From: Chitinophagaceae bacterium UBA1946
GTDB lineage: Bacteria > Bacteroidota > Bacteroidia > Chitinophagales > Chitinophagaceae
Direction of reading: 5' to 3'
DNA length: 57,130 bases
Assembly: GCA_002336815.1 (NCBI GenBank)
Contig: DDEU01000046.1
Coordinates: 1,003-58,132, forward strand
Both the position numbers and the translations under genes were made by a program. The notes under the pieces are model-generated. The model was not told the DNA's origin. It did not search any database and saw only the letters and a list, made by a program, of their open reading frames with translations. Each line of letters begins with the position of its first letter. Positions within the stretch are counted from its first letter, which is position 1. Positions 18,018 through 25,960 of this stretch are shown here, piece by piece.

Positions 18018-19046
18018 ATGTTTAATTTCTTTAAGAAGCCGATCCCTGTTTATTATGTGATCATTGCGGTTGTGTTTTCAGCCGCTGCTACCATCATTGC
18101 TTTTAAATATTCCTCATCGCTTTCAGGTGCTGTGATGGCCAATAAAAGTGAAGAAGCTGCCCCCACTGCAGGCAGTTGCAATTTTTCTACCCCGAGGCTT
18201 GAGGGATTCGATTTTATAAAGCCGCTGTTATTTGTTGAACCAAACTGTGAGTCAGAAAAACTCGGGGGCGTGAAAACGGCCATCAGCAGTTATCTCGACC
18301 AGTTAAAAGCAAATGGAACGCTTTCCGCTGCTTCAGTATATTTAAAAGACCTGGGCGACCATGAGTGGACGGGTTATTACCCGGATGAAAAGCACAATCC
18401 CGGCTCACTCCTTAAGGTACCGGAGATGATCGCTTTATTGAAAATGGAAGAAGAGCATCCCGGCTTTTTGCAAAGAAAGGTACCCTTTAGCAGTTCCGCC
18501 CCGGTTCAAAAGCAGCAGACGATGTTTTTATCCAAAACCATTGAAAAGGGAAAAGTGTACAGCATAATGGAGCTGATGCGATACATGATCGGCAGTTCTG
18601 ATAATGATGCCACCCTTTTGCTGAACCAGCAACTGGATCCAGCCATTTTCGCCAGGGCGTTTACAGATCTTGGTTTGCCTGCACCTGACTGGACGGCGAC
18701 CGACTACCCGGTATCTTCCAGGCAATATTCACTTTTTTTAAGGGCCTTGTACAATGCATCCTATTTGAACATTGCACATTCAGAGCTGGCGGCAGAACTA
18801 ATGGGCACCTGCGATTTTAAAGAAGGTTTTTCAAAAGGCCTGCCGGAGAAAACGAAGCTGGCTCATAAATATGGCATGGCGAGGTACAACCAGGAACACG
18901 AGTTAAGCGAATCGGGCATTATTTACATCAATAAAAAAGCTTACATACTAACGGTCATGGCCAGGGGGAAAGATATGAACCAGTTGCCGGCAGTATTGCA
19001 GCAAACCTGCCAGTTGGTGTACAACAAAGTTGCTGCGATGGGATAG
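18018..19046 (+). CDS. Serine hydrolase of the class A beta-lactamase / DD-peptidase fold
   Basis: 342 residues with an N-terminal membrane anchor (about 12-30), so the catalytic part is periplasmic. The three motifs of the penicilloyl-serine transferase fold are present: SxxK as S130-L-L-K133, SDN at 194-196, and K284-Y-G in place of the usual KTG. The omega-loop Glu motif (ExxLN) of true class A beta-lactamases is not evident. It therefore fits the Beta-lactamase2 family (PF13354) better as a cell-wall or peptide hydrolase than as an antibiotic-resistance enzyme. It is monocistronic and convergent with the next gene; its terminator lies inside the tail of that gene. Confidence 0.8.
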   Translation: MFNFFKKPIPVYYVIIAVVFSAAATIIAFKYSSSLSGAVMANKSEEAAPTAGSCNFSTPRLEGFDFIKPLLFVEPNCESEKLGGVKTAISSYLDQLKANGTLSAASVYLKDLGDHEWTGYYPDEKHNPGSLLKVPEMIALLKMEEEHPGFLQRKVPFSSSAPVQKQQTMFLSKTIEKGKVYSIMELMRYMIGSSDNDATLLLNQQLDPAIFARAFTDLGLPAPDWTATDYPVSSRQYSLFLRALYNASYLNIAHSELAAELMGTCDFKEGFSKGLPEKTKLAHKYGMARYNQEHELSESGIIYINKKAYILTVMARGKDMNQLPAVLQQTCQLVYNKVAAMG

Positions 19047-19050
19047 TGTT

Positions 19051-19074
19051 GACGGCTAAAGCCCGCCGTCTTTT
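19051..19074 (+). terminator. Terminator of the serine hydrolase gene
   Basis: Stem GACGGC / GCCGTC with loop TAAAGCCC, then TTTT. It starts 4 bases after the stop codon of the hydrolase gene and overlaps the last codons of the convergent gene at 19056. Confidence 0.75.
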
Positions 19075-19466
19075 ATCATGCAATACATCAGGCGCTCATT
19101 TTTGTACCATTCAATTGCAGGACTTTCCTTTGCCGGGCACCCGGTTTTGATCATTCCTTCAAATACAGTTTTGATGATGGTCGTTTTTTGTTGCCATTCT
19201 TCAATGGGCTCGCAGAGATACGCTCCCTTTTCTATGATCAGGCGCCTGCAATTGTATTTTTCTGCTTCATCTTCATACAACTCCTGTGCGGCAGCGTAAT
19301 AAATGATCTTCCCGTCTGCATCCATATAGCTGATGCCGTAATAGGAACGGTTGAAACCATCCAGCATCTTCATGAGTTTTTCAAAGGTTTCGCCGATACC
19401 CAGTGGGAAACTGCACACTTCTTCTCCAAAAACTTTCACGTGATGCGGCAATATATATTTTTCCAT
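19056..19466 (-). CDS. Small conserved protein, possibly effector-binding (GyrI-like) fold
   Basis: 136 residues from the ATG at 19466. A longer frame to 19502 exists, but a TAAGTTTG -7 box at 19481-19488 lies between the two starts and supports the shorter one. No signal peptide is present, so the product is cytoplasmic. The alternating strands and helices, with 'GISYMDADGKIIYYAAAQ' and the late 'PAIEWYKNERLMYCMI', resemble stand-alone effector-binding domains related to AraC/GyrI regulators. That similarity is by eye only, and the ligand is unknown. It is convergent with the serine hydrolase gene. Confidence 0.6.
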   Translation of the reverse strand: MEKYILPHHVKVFGEEVCSFPLGIGETFEKLMKMLDGFNRSYYGISYMDADGKIIYYAAAQELYEDEAEKYNCRRLIIEKGAYLCEPIEEWQQKTTIIKTVFEGMIKTGCPAKESPAIEWYKNERLMYCMIKDGGL

Positions 19467-19480
19467 GGACGTCTTTAGCA

Positions 19481-19488
19481 CAAACTTA
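19481..19488 (-). promoter_or_regulatory. -7 box TAAGTTTG upstream of the 19056 gene
   Basis: Exact match to TAnnTTTG on the minus strand, 15 bases before the ATG at 19466. No -33 TTG at 19-base spacing is present. It is useful mainly for choosing the start codon. Confidence 0.35.
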
Positions 19489-19558
19489 CTCCTGCAACAC
19501 AAGGCAGAGCCTGTATCAGCACGACATATTAAGGGGTAATTGCGTCAGGTACGGCAAT

Positions 19559-21013
19559 CTAATTCCTGATCATACTGTCAAGGATATACGCCAAAGGGCC
19601 ATCCCTGTTTTCGATCACGTCATCTACGGTAAGCGGCATGTATTTATGTGGTATTACTCCCCTGCCCACCTGGGATGCCGTTACCGGTTGGTAATACCGC
19701 CTGGTAGGAATATTGATCCTGAGATGTGAATTGGGAAGTTCGTACGTAAAAACAGATGCATTGTGTGCGTTGTGATTGCCGCCTGTTTCGTCGCCGATAA
19801 GGTAGGCATTTGTTTGATCTTTTAAGATGGCGGCGAAATTAGAAGCTGCTGAAATCACATGATCATTGGTGATCACGAACAGCTTTCCTTTGAACACCTG
19901 GTCTACAGGATCCCAAACCCTGATACTGTCGTGGTGTTGGGAATATACACCCGGCCTCAATTTCACGTAACCTTTACGGCTGGAGTCTTCATCGGAAAGT
20001 CTGGCGGTATCTTCTTCTGAAATATATTCAGGGTATGGCAGCCTGTCGAACCGTTTGATGGCGCTGTCGTATTCCGGCAACCGGTTGTTTACGAGATAAG
20101 ACAATACAGGGTAAGTACTGGCATATAGTCCACCGCCATTGTTCCTGCAGTCGATCACCAGGTTGCGGATATCATTTTGAAAGATCATCCTGAAACAGTT
20201 GTCGATAAAATGACTGAAGGCAGTTGATAAACTATAAGTGTCGTAAGAAAATGAACGGATGGTAAGGATGGCCGTATGCTTATCGTCTAATATTTCAAAA
20301 TCGTACATGGCATCACCGGGATAAAAATACCAGGTGTCATTGTACATATCGTTGTTGATCTTTTTTAGTTTCCGGGCATCTACATCGATGCTCTTGTATT
20401 TTGATTCACCGGGTTCGCTGTACCGTAAAGAGAATTTTTTGAAAGCACCGTAAGCCAGGTAATAATTCAGGCCAAAATCGTCATTAACAGCATCATGCTT
20501 TATATTATCGCTGTATCCATCTGTATGTACGTAACGCCCCAGGTCTGCAATAAGATCCGTTGCTGGTTTATCGTTAATGGCGATCACTTCACTGCCGGCC
20601 TTAAGAAAGGTCCAGTTATTTGTATTGATGTAAAGCCGGTTGTTGATCACCAGTAATGGAATGGGGAAGAACATGGTTTTGTTGCTGATGCTGTCGTAAT
20701 ATTCATCTGGCAGCGTGGTTCTTGAATGGATGCACCTGAGCCGGTCGATCACGCCGTCCACCTTATTGAAAAATTCACGGGTGGTCAATGGATGATCGAT
20801 GGTTTTGTAAACACTATCGAATAAGGCATTGAGTTGTGCAGGCGTGTTATAAGCATAGGCGCCGGCATGTGCTGTCGTAACGATCTTTCGTAGCAGTAAA
20901 AAATCCTCCCGTAATTTTTCTTCACTGGTGGTGGCGGTTACCAGGTCTTTTTTATTGTCGCCGCAACTTTGTAAGAGGAGCAGTAAAAAAATGCTGGAGC
21001 AGACTATTTTCAT
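19559..21013 (-). CDS. S41-family (C-terminal processing) peptidase lipoprotein
   Basis: 484 residues from the ATG at 21013. A lipoprotein signal peptide ends in LLQSC (lipidated Cys17). The C-terminal half is the S41 tail-specific protease core: 'NLVIDCRNNGGG' followed by 'VITNDHVISAASNFAAIL', where the serine of 'SAAS' is at the nucleophile position, and 'LIGDETGGN'. No PDZ domain is obvious before the core; the N-terminal part is a helical cap with 'CIHSRTTLP'. It is predicted to be a membrane-anchored periplasmic protease. An in-frame TTG at 21022 is the only longer start and is disfavoured. Confidence 0.85.
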   Translation of the reverse strand: MKIVCSSIFLLLLLQSCGDNKKDLVTATTSEEKLREDFLLLRKIVTTAHAGAYAYNTPAQLNALFDSVYKTIDHPLTTREFFNKVDGVIDRLRCIHSRTTLPDEYYDSISNKTMFFPIPLLVINNRLYINTNNWTFLKAGSEVIAINDKPATDLIADLGRYVHTDGYSDNIKHDAVNDDFGLNYYLAYGAFKKFSLRYSEPGESKYKSIDVDARKLKKINNDMYNDTWYFYPGDAMYDFEILDDKHTAILTIRSFSYDTYSLSTAFSHFIDNCFRMIFQNDIRNLVIDCRNNGGGLYASTYPVLSYLVNNRLPEYDSAIKRFDRLPYPEYISEEDTARLSDEDSSRKGYVKLRPGVYSQHHDSIRVWDPVDQVFKGKLFVITNDHVISAASNFAAILKDQTNAYLIGDETGGNHNAHNASVFTYELPNSHLRINIPTRRYYQPVTASQVGRGVIPHKYMPLTVDDVIENRDGPLAYILDSMIRN

Positions 21014-21151
21014 GTTCAACAAGGTTATAAGGGTGCTGTTTTATCAGCGTCTAAAATTAGCAGATTTGCGTTAGATAAAATGCGCCTGCCTTCCGTTGAT
21101 TTAAATACCCGGCAAAAACCGAACTTTAGTATCGCATCAAACACAATAACC

Positions 21152-21573
21152 ATGGACGCAGCAGGATATTCCGGAACGCCATTGGCAAAAAAGCTTGGCA
21201 TAAAGGAAGCTGCCAGGATAAGACTGGTCAATCCCCTTGAACATTATTTTGATCTGTTTAACGGGTTGCCTGAAGGAATAAAATGGCTCAAAGACCGTAA
21301 GTCAAAAAAAGACATGATCCACTACTTCGGCGTTTCCCTTAAAGCCCTGGAAAAAGATATTGCAACACTAAAGCTGGAGATCGAACCATCGGGTATGATC
21401 TGGGTATCCTGGCCAAAAGAACTTCCAGAGTTGCCACGGACATTTCAGAGCAGCTGATCAGGGAGCTGGCATTGGCTAATGGGCTGGTAGATATTAAAGT
21501 TTGCGCCGTGGATGAAACCTGGTCCGGACTCAAATTGGTGATACCGGTAAAAGGCAGGCCAGGCAAAGGTTAA
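21152..21573 (+). pseudogene. DUF3052 family gene interrupted by a one-base deletion
   Basis: The frame starting at ATG 21152 (MDAAGYSGTPLAKKLGI) is a DUF3052 protein as far as 'MIWVSWPK', then runs out of frame and stops at 21462. The missing C-terminal third continues one frame over: 'VATDISEQLIREL' and 'VDIKVCAVDETWSGLKLV', ending at TAA 21571-21573. Adding a single A to the AAAA run at 21415-21418 restores WPKRTSRVATDIS, which fits the family (WPK..S.VATD) and gives about 140 residues. The lesion therefore lies at that run: either a sequencing error in a homopolymer or a real frameshift. Both halves keep coding-like sequence, so the event is recent or artificial. Confidence 0.85.
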
Positions 21574-21602
21574 GGGGTATTTTCTATACATGCTGGCTAT
21601 TT

Positions 21603-21676
21603 TTTTCTGCCGGTTGACAGTAGTTTTTCTGCTGCTGCAAAAATATTAGCTTACCTTTAACCGAGCCGGCAGAAAA
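21603..21676 (+). promoter_or_regulatory. Distant inverted repeat upstream of the cold-shock gene
   Basis: TTTTCTGCCGG at 21603-21613 pairs perfectly with CCGGCAGAAAA at 21666-21676 across a 52-base gap. It sits 70-145 bases before the cold-shock-domain gene. A weak -7-like word TACCTTTA at about 21652 lies inside the gap. It could be a leader RNA structure or a protein site. Confidence 0.35.
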
Positions 21677-21747
21677 GCAATCATTTTCATCAGGTGCCCC
21701 TGGCTTCTTTCCCTAAAGAAATATTATAACATAAACCAAATTCAAAT

Positions 21748-22194
21748 ATGGCAGACAACTGGAAGAAAAAAGAACGTGAAAAGAAAAAACAGCAATCAAA
21801 AAAAGAAAAGGACGAAAAAAAGCTGGAGCGCCGTGACAATAAAAAGGATGGCAATGACCTCGACAGCATGATTATGTATATTGATGAAAACGGCAACTTT
21901 ACTTCCACTCCTCCCGACCCTTCCAAAAGAAAAGAAATCAACGCAGAGGATATCAACATCAGCGTGCCCAAACAGGCACCGATAAACCCGGAAGACCTGA
22001 TCCGCAAGGGAACGGTGAGTTTTTTCAACACTTCCAAGGGATATGGTTTTATCAATGATGATGAAACAAGGGAAAGGGTATTTGTACATGCCAATTCACT
22101 AACCGAAATGATACAGGAAAACAATAAAGTTACATTTGAGATCGAATCAAGTCCGAAAGGATTGGTAGCGGTAAATGTAAAAGTGATCCGGTAA
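21748..22194 (+). CDS. Cold-shock-domain protein with basic N-terminal extension
   Basis: 148 residues. The C-terminal 63 residues are a cold-shock (S1-like) domain with both RNA-binding motifs, RNP1 as KGYGFI and RNP2 as VFVHAN, followed by the closing strands 'KVTFEIESSPKGLVAVNVKVI'. The first 35 residues are almost purely Lys/Glu/Asp/Gln and probably form a charged helix; residues 36-85 form a linker. This layout of charged helix plus linker plus CSD is common in Bacteroidota. It is expected to act as an RNA chaperone in the cytoplasm. A strong terminator follows. Confidence 0.9.
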   Translation: MADNWKKKEREKKKQQSKKEKDEKKLERRDNKKDGNDLDSMIMYIDENGNFTSTPPDPSKRKEINAEDINISVPKQAPINPEDLIRKGTVSFFNTSKGYGFINDDETRERVFVHANSLTEMIQENNKVTFEIESSPKGLVAVNVKVIR

Positions 22195-22214
22195 AAACAA
22201 TAACATTTATCAAG

Positions 22215-22247
22215 GGCGGCAATCGGTTGATTGCCGCCTTTTTTATT
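22215..22247 (+). terminator. Terminator of the cold-shock gene
   Basis: Stem GGCGGCAATC / GATTGCCGCC (10 bp) with loop GGTT, followed by TTTTTTATTTTATT. It lies 20 bases after the stop codon. Confidence 0.9.
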
Positions 22248-22327
22248 TTATTAATTTTGCTTACTGCCTTGTAAAATGACACTGCCTTCAAGTACCTTCA
22301 CAGTGTTTACCTGTTAAAACCACTACT

Positions 22328-23554
22328 ATGTTTAAGAAATTCACCTGTATTTGTTTGCTGGCGCTGGCATGTTACAGCCCCGTTACGGCCCAGCAGTTCT
22401 TTTCTGTTAATGGCAAAAATGTTACTGGTCCTGATGGCAAACCGTTCGCCATGAAGGGCACTAACCTGGGCAACTGGTTGGTGCCGGAAGGTTATATGTT
22501 TGGCTTTAAGGATGTGAACTCACCCAGGCTCATTAACCAAACCATCACAGAGTTGATAGGCCCGGATGAGGCCAGGACTTTCTGGAAAAAGTTTTTGGAA
22601 GTGTACATCACGGCTGAAGATATTCACTACCTGAAATCAACCGGCATGAATTCGATCCGCATCCCGTTTAACTACCGCCTGTTTACAACTGAAGATTACA
22701 TGGGTTCATCCAACCCGGCACGGGGCTTTGAGTACCTCGACCGGGTGATCGGTTGGTGTAAGAAGGAAAAATTATATGTTTTGCTGGATATGCATTGTGC
22801 TCCCGGCGGGCAAACCGGCGACAACATAGATGACGGTTACGGCTACCCTTTTTTGTTTGAAAGCAGGGCCAGCCAGGAACAATGTACTGCCATCTGGAAA
22901 AGGATCGCCTTACACTATCAAAACGAAAAAACAATCATCGGGTACGACCTGCTGAATGAACCCATTGCTCATTACTTTGATAAAGATCATTTTAATCCGC
23001 TGCTGGAGCCATTGTATAAAATGATCACTAAAGCCATCCGCAGTGTAGATAAAAATCATCTCCTGTTCCTGGGTGGGGCACAGTGGGATTCAAATTTTCA
23101 ACCTTTTGAAAAGCCTTTTGACAGTAAGCTGGTGTACACTTTTCATAAGTACTGGACGCCGCCCACAAAGCCCATGGTGCAGGATTATATTGATTTCAGC
23201 AACAAATACAATGTACCCGTTTACTGTGGCGAAACGGGCGAAAATGAAGATGCCTGGGTGGAAACCTTCCGCAAAATGCTCGATTCAAACAATATCGGCT
23301 GGCATTACTGGCCCTATAAAAAAATTGACAACAGCCGGGGAATTGTAAGTTTCGGCAAACCTGCTTTTTATGATTCCGTGATCGCCTATGCTGCGATACA
23401 AAAAAATAATTTTGAGGACATTCGCAAAAGCCGTCCTGCAGATGCTGCGTTGATAAAAAAAGCGCTGGATGGTTTTTTAGAGAATTGCCGTTTTAAGAAC
23501 TGCGTACAGAATGCAGGTTATATCAGGGCATTGGGTTTTATTCCAAAACAATAA
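22328..23554 (+). CDS. Secreted glycoside hydrolase family 5 (cellulase-type) enzyme
   Basis: 408 residues with a signal peptide (about 1-22, ending TAQQ). The (beta/alpha)8 GH5 domain carries the retaining-glycosidase pair: acid/base Glu211 in DLLNEP and nucleophile Glu302 in YCGETGE. It also has the early 'GTNLGNWLVPEGYMF' motif and 'RIPFNYR' (about 111-117) typical of the family. It should cut a beta-linked glucan or related glycan in the periplasm or outside. Exact specificity cannot be told. It is followed 13 bases later by a YafY-type regulator and probably shares its transcript. Confidence 0.9.
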   Translation: MFKKFTCICLLALACYSPVTAQQFFSVNGKNVTGPDGKPFAMKGTNLGNWLVPEGYMFGFKDVNSPRLINQTITELIGPDEARTFWKKFLEVYITAEDIHYLKSTGMNSIRIPFNYRLFTTEDYMGSSNPARGFEYLDRVIGWCKKEKLYVLLDMHCAPGGQTGDNIDDGYGYPFLFESRASQEQCTAIWKRIALHYQNEKTIIGYDLLNEPIAHYFDKDHFNPLLEPLYKMITKAIRSVDKNHLLFLGGAQWDSNFQPFEKPFDSKLVYTFHKYWTPPTKPMVQDYIDFSNKYNVPVYCGETGENEDAWVETFRKMLDSNNIGWHYWPYKKIDNSRGIVSFGKPAFYDSVIAYAAIQKNNFEDIRKSRPADAALIKKALDGFLENCRFKNCVQNAGYIRALGFIPKQ

Positions 23555-23567
23555 AATGGGGTGATCA

Positions 23568-24515
23568 ATGAACCGAATTGACAGGGTTACGGCCATACTG
23601 ATCCAGTTGCAATCAAAAAAAATAACAAAAGCGCAGGAAATCGCAGACCGGTTTTCCATCAGCCTGCGTACGGTATACCGTGATATCAAAGCGATAGAAG
23701 AAGCCGGCGTGCCGGTAGCCGGGGAGGCCGGTGTAGGGTACAGTATCATGGAAGGATACCGCCTTCCGCCAGTGATGTTTACCAGGGAGGAAGCCATCGC
23801 ATTTTTAACGGCCGAAAAAATGGTTAATAAACTCACCGATGCATCCTCGAAAAAGCATTACGGCGAAGCGATGTATAAAATAAAATCTGTGCTCCGTTAT
23901 ACAGAGAAAGAACTACTGGAAGATATAGACGGGCACATTGAAGTGGTGGAAAACCCTTACCTGCCCCATGGCGAAAAACACGGTGCACACTTGCAAACCA
24001 TTCTTAAAGGCATTGCGGGTAAACAGGTACTTGACATTGGTTATTTTGCCAATCACAGCCAGCAATACAGCAACCGGGAAGTGGAACCGGTGGGCATATT
24101 TTATTCTGCCGGTAACTGGTACATGATCGGCTATTGCAGGCTGCGGAATGATTACCGGCATTTTCGTACCGACCGCATCAGTTACATCAACATAACCGAA
24201 AAATGTTTTGATCAGCAACATCCATCGCTTAAATCTTTTCTTAACAGGGTAACGAAAGAGAGAGAAATGCATACGATTGTGATCAGCGTGGACAGGGATG
24301 TGCTGAAATATTTTGGAGAACAGAAATACTACAATGGATTTGTATCACAAAAAGAAGTGAATGGCAAAATGGAGATGACCTTTGTTACCGGTTCTTTAAA
24401 TGGCTTTGCAAAATTCTTTTTACTGTTTGGCGAATATGCAGATATCATCAGCCCTGCTTCCTTAAAGGCGATCATTCAAAAAAACATCGACGGAATTACA
24501 GCCCGTCTCGGCTAA
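23568..24515 (+). CDS. YafY-family transcriptional regulator (HTH + WYL domain)
   Basis: 315 residues. The N-terminal winged helix (about 1-55; 'KAQEIADRFSISLRTVYRDI' is the recognition region) binds DNA. A WYL domain follows (about 140-215, with 'REVEPVGIFYSAGNWYMIGYCR') and then the WCX-like C-terminal region. WYL domains sense ligands or nucleic acids in characterised relatives. The start ATG lies 13 bases after the GH5 stop codon. It may regulate the glycosidase or, as often for YafY proteins, unrelated targets; the following DinB-fold gene is a frequent neighbour of such regulators. Confidence 0.9.
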   Translation: MNRIDRVTAILIQLQSKKITKAQEIADRFSISLRTVYRDIKAIEEAGVPVAGEAGVGYSIMEGYRLPPVMFTREEAIAFLTAEKMVNKLTDASSKKHYGEAMYKIKSVLRYTEKELLEDIDGHIEVVENPYLPHGEKHGAHLQTILKGIAGKQVLDIGYFANHSQQYSNREVEPVGIFYSAGNWYMIGYCRLRNDYRHFRTDRISYINITEKCFDQQHPSLKSFLNRVTKEREMHTIVISVDRDVLKYFGEQKYYNGFVSQKEVNGKMEMTFVTGSLNGFAKFFLLFGEYADIISPASLKAIIQKNIDGITARLG

Positions 24516-24627
24516 TTTTCTGCATTCCCAAAAAAATATCAATTTTTTCTGCATAATACTTTTTCCTGCTGACATAGGGCTGTCACTACCCCTTGTTTAC
24601 TTTGTGTCATCATCAAAATAAAAAATC

Positions 24628-25125
24628 ATGACACGTTTATCATTGTTCAAAAATGAACTGGAAAAAGAAGCTGTTGCTACCCGTAACATGCTGGCCGCTG
24701 TACCCAACGACAAATTCGATTGGAAGCCACATCCCAAAAGCATGAGCATACGGCAATTGACCAATCATATTGCCGACCTGCCTGCCTGGCCTCTGTTTAT
24801 CATTAACAGCGATGAGCTCGACTTTTCCAAAATGGAGTACAAGCCCAAAGAGGCCGGCGACCGGGATGATTTGCTGGCAATATTTGAAAGTAATTTAGTG
24901 GACGGTATCAATGTATTAAGCAATGCAAAAGAAGCAAGCCTTGATGAACCCTGGACACTTCGCAATGGAGACAAGATCTACAGTACCGAGCCAAGGGCGG
25001 ATGTCATCCGGATGTCTATCTCACAACTCATCCACCACCGTGCTCAGTTGGGCGTTTTTCTCAGGTTGCTGGATATTCCGATACCTGGTTCTTATGGCCC
25101 GAGTGCTGACGAAAGTTTTGATTAA
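24628..25125 (+). CDS. DinB-fold protein
   Basis: 165 residues forming the four-helix bundle of the DinB/YfiT-like superfamily. Metal-binding histidines are visible in 'RQLTNHIADLP' (about 47-57) and 'QLIHHRAQLG' (about 136-145). Many DinB-fold proteins are thiol-dependent transferases (bacillithiol or mycothiol) or have unknown roles; Bacteroidota members may use bacillithiol. It lies 112 bases after the YafY-type gene and has a strong terminator behind it. Confidence 0.88.
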   Translation: MTRLSLFKNELEKEAVATRNMLAAVPNDKFDWKPHPKSMSIRQLTNHIADLPAWPLFIINSDELDFSKMEYKPKEAGDRDDLLAIFESNLVDGINVLSNAKEASLDEPWTLRNGDKIYSTEPRADVIRMSISQLIHHRAQLGVFLRLLDIPIPGSYGPSADESFD

Positions 25126-25147
25126 ACATGTTGGATAGCTTGCTATC

Positions 25148-25188
25148 AACTCCCTGCAGCAATTGGTTGCAGGGAGTTACTTTCATTT
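25148..25188 (+). terminator. Terminator of the DinB-fold gene
   Basis: Stem AACTCCCTGCA / TGCAGGGAGTT (11 bp) with a 9-base loop, then ACTTTCATTT. It begins 23 bases after the stop codon. Confidence 0.8.
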
Positions 25189-25325
25189 CAACTGGTTATT
25201 CACATTAATCGCTTTTTAATCCACGTACGCATCAACGGCGAGTTTTCTATAGAATGCTATGTTATATTTATACAATCATCGTCTGTTTGCCAGCAAACCA
25301 TTATTCACCTGCTAAGTCTATTTAC

Positions 25326-25829
25326 ATGTCTTCAACAACAACTGTTATCAATCGTGAATTTACCGTTGTAAGTGAACATACCGTAGCTGCTGTATGGTTC
25401 AATAACCAGCACCGGCATCACTCTTTGCATACCCTGAAAGCATTTGAACCCGGCGACATCATCACGAAGTTTACGGCAGGTGAAATATTGCAAACTCCAA
25501 CCTACCTTACCATTCAAACCGGTTTGAACAGGCATATTACGCTTGTACCGGCTTACCTGCAATACACCAATCATTCCTGCGACCCGAATGTTTTTTTTGA
25601 TACAGCGAATATGCAATTGACCTGCCTGCAACCGCTGCGGCCAGGGGATGAAATGCGCTTTTTTTACCCTTCTACAGAATGGGATATGGCCCAGCCTTTT
25701 GTTTGTAATTGCGGAAGCAGCAATTGCCTTCAGCTTATCAATGGTGCAGCCGGACTATCAGATGCTACACTGTCTAATTACCGGCTCACTGATTTTATCA
25801 TTGAGCAATTAAAAAATAGCAGTAAATAG
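25326..25829 (+). CDS. SET-domain protein, putative protein-lysine methyltransferase
   Basis: 167 residues from the ATG at 25326; an upstream in-frame ATG at 25254 would add 24 hydrophobic residues of doubtful value. The compact SET fold is recognisable by NHSCDPN (about 80-86, the cofactor-binding pseudoknot), 'RPGDEMRFFYPSTEWDM' (about 103-119, with the active-site Tyr) and a post-SET-like cysteine cluster C-N-C-G-S-S-N-C near residue 128. SET proteins transfer methyl groups from S-adenosylmethionine to lysine side chains. Bacterial SET proteins mostly have unknown targets. It stands alone and the substrate is not indicated by context. Confidence 0.8.
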   Translation: MSSTTTVINREFTVVSEHTVAAVWFNNQHRHHSLHTLKAFEPGDIITKFTAGEILQTPTYLTIQTGLNRHITLVPAYLQYTNHSCDPNVFFDTANMQLTCLQPLRPGDEMRFFYPSTEWDMAQPFVCNCGSSNCLQLINGAAGLSDATLSNYRLTDFIIEQLKNSSK

Positions 25830-25932
25830 TCTGCTGATGGCCGCGGAGTTTATAAGCAGTTCACCATGCTGTGAACAGTTTTGATGTCTCCTGGTTTCAC
25901 TGCGCCGGGATTTACATGAATGGTTCATCAAT

Positions 25933-25940
25933 TACATTTG
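25933..25940 (+). promoter_or_regulatory. -7 box TACATTTG of the amidohydrolase gene
   Basis: Exact match to TAnnTTTG, 20 bases before the ATG at 25961. A TTT rather than TTG occurs 19 bases upstream. It supports the downstream start over the in-frame ATG at 25871. Confidence 0.45.
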
Positions 25941-25960
25941 AGGAAGGCTATCTTTATTTG

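Noticed and set aside
18018..19046. Antibiotic-resistance beta-lactamase
   Set aside because: The omega-loop Glu motif is not evident, the third motif is KYG and the protein is membrane-anchored. A cell-wall hydrolase role fits better.
21410..21430. Programmed frameshift in the DUF3052 gene
   Set aside because: Only a four-base A run is present, with no slippery heptamer or downstream stem-loop that I can see. A one-base deletion or sequencing error fits better.
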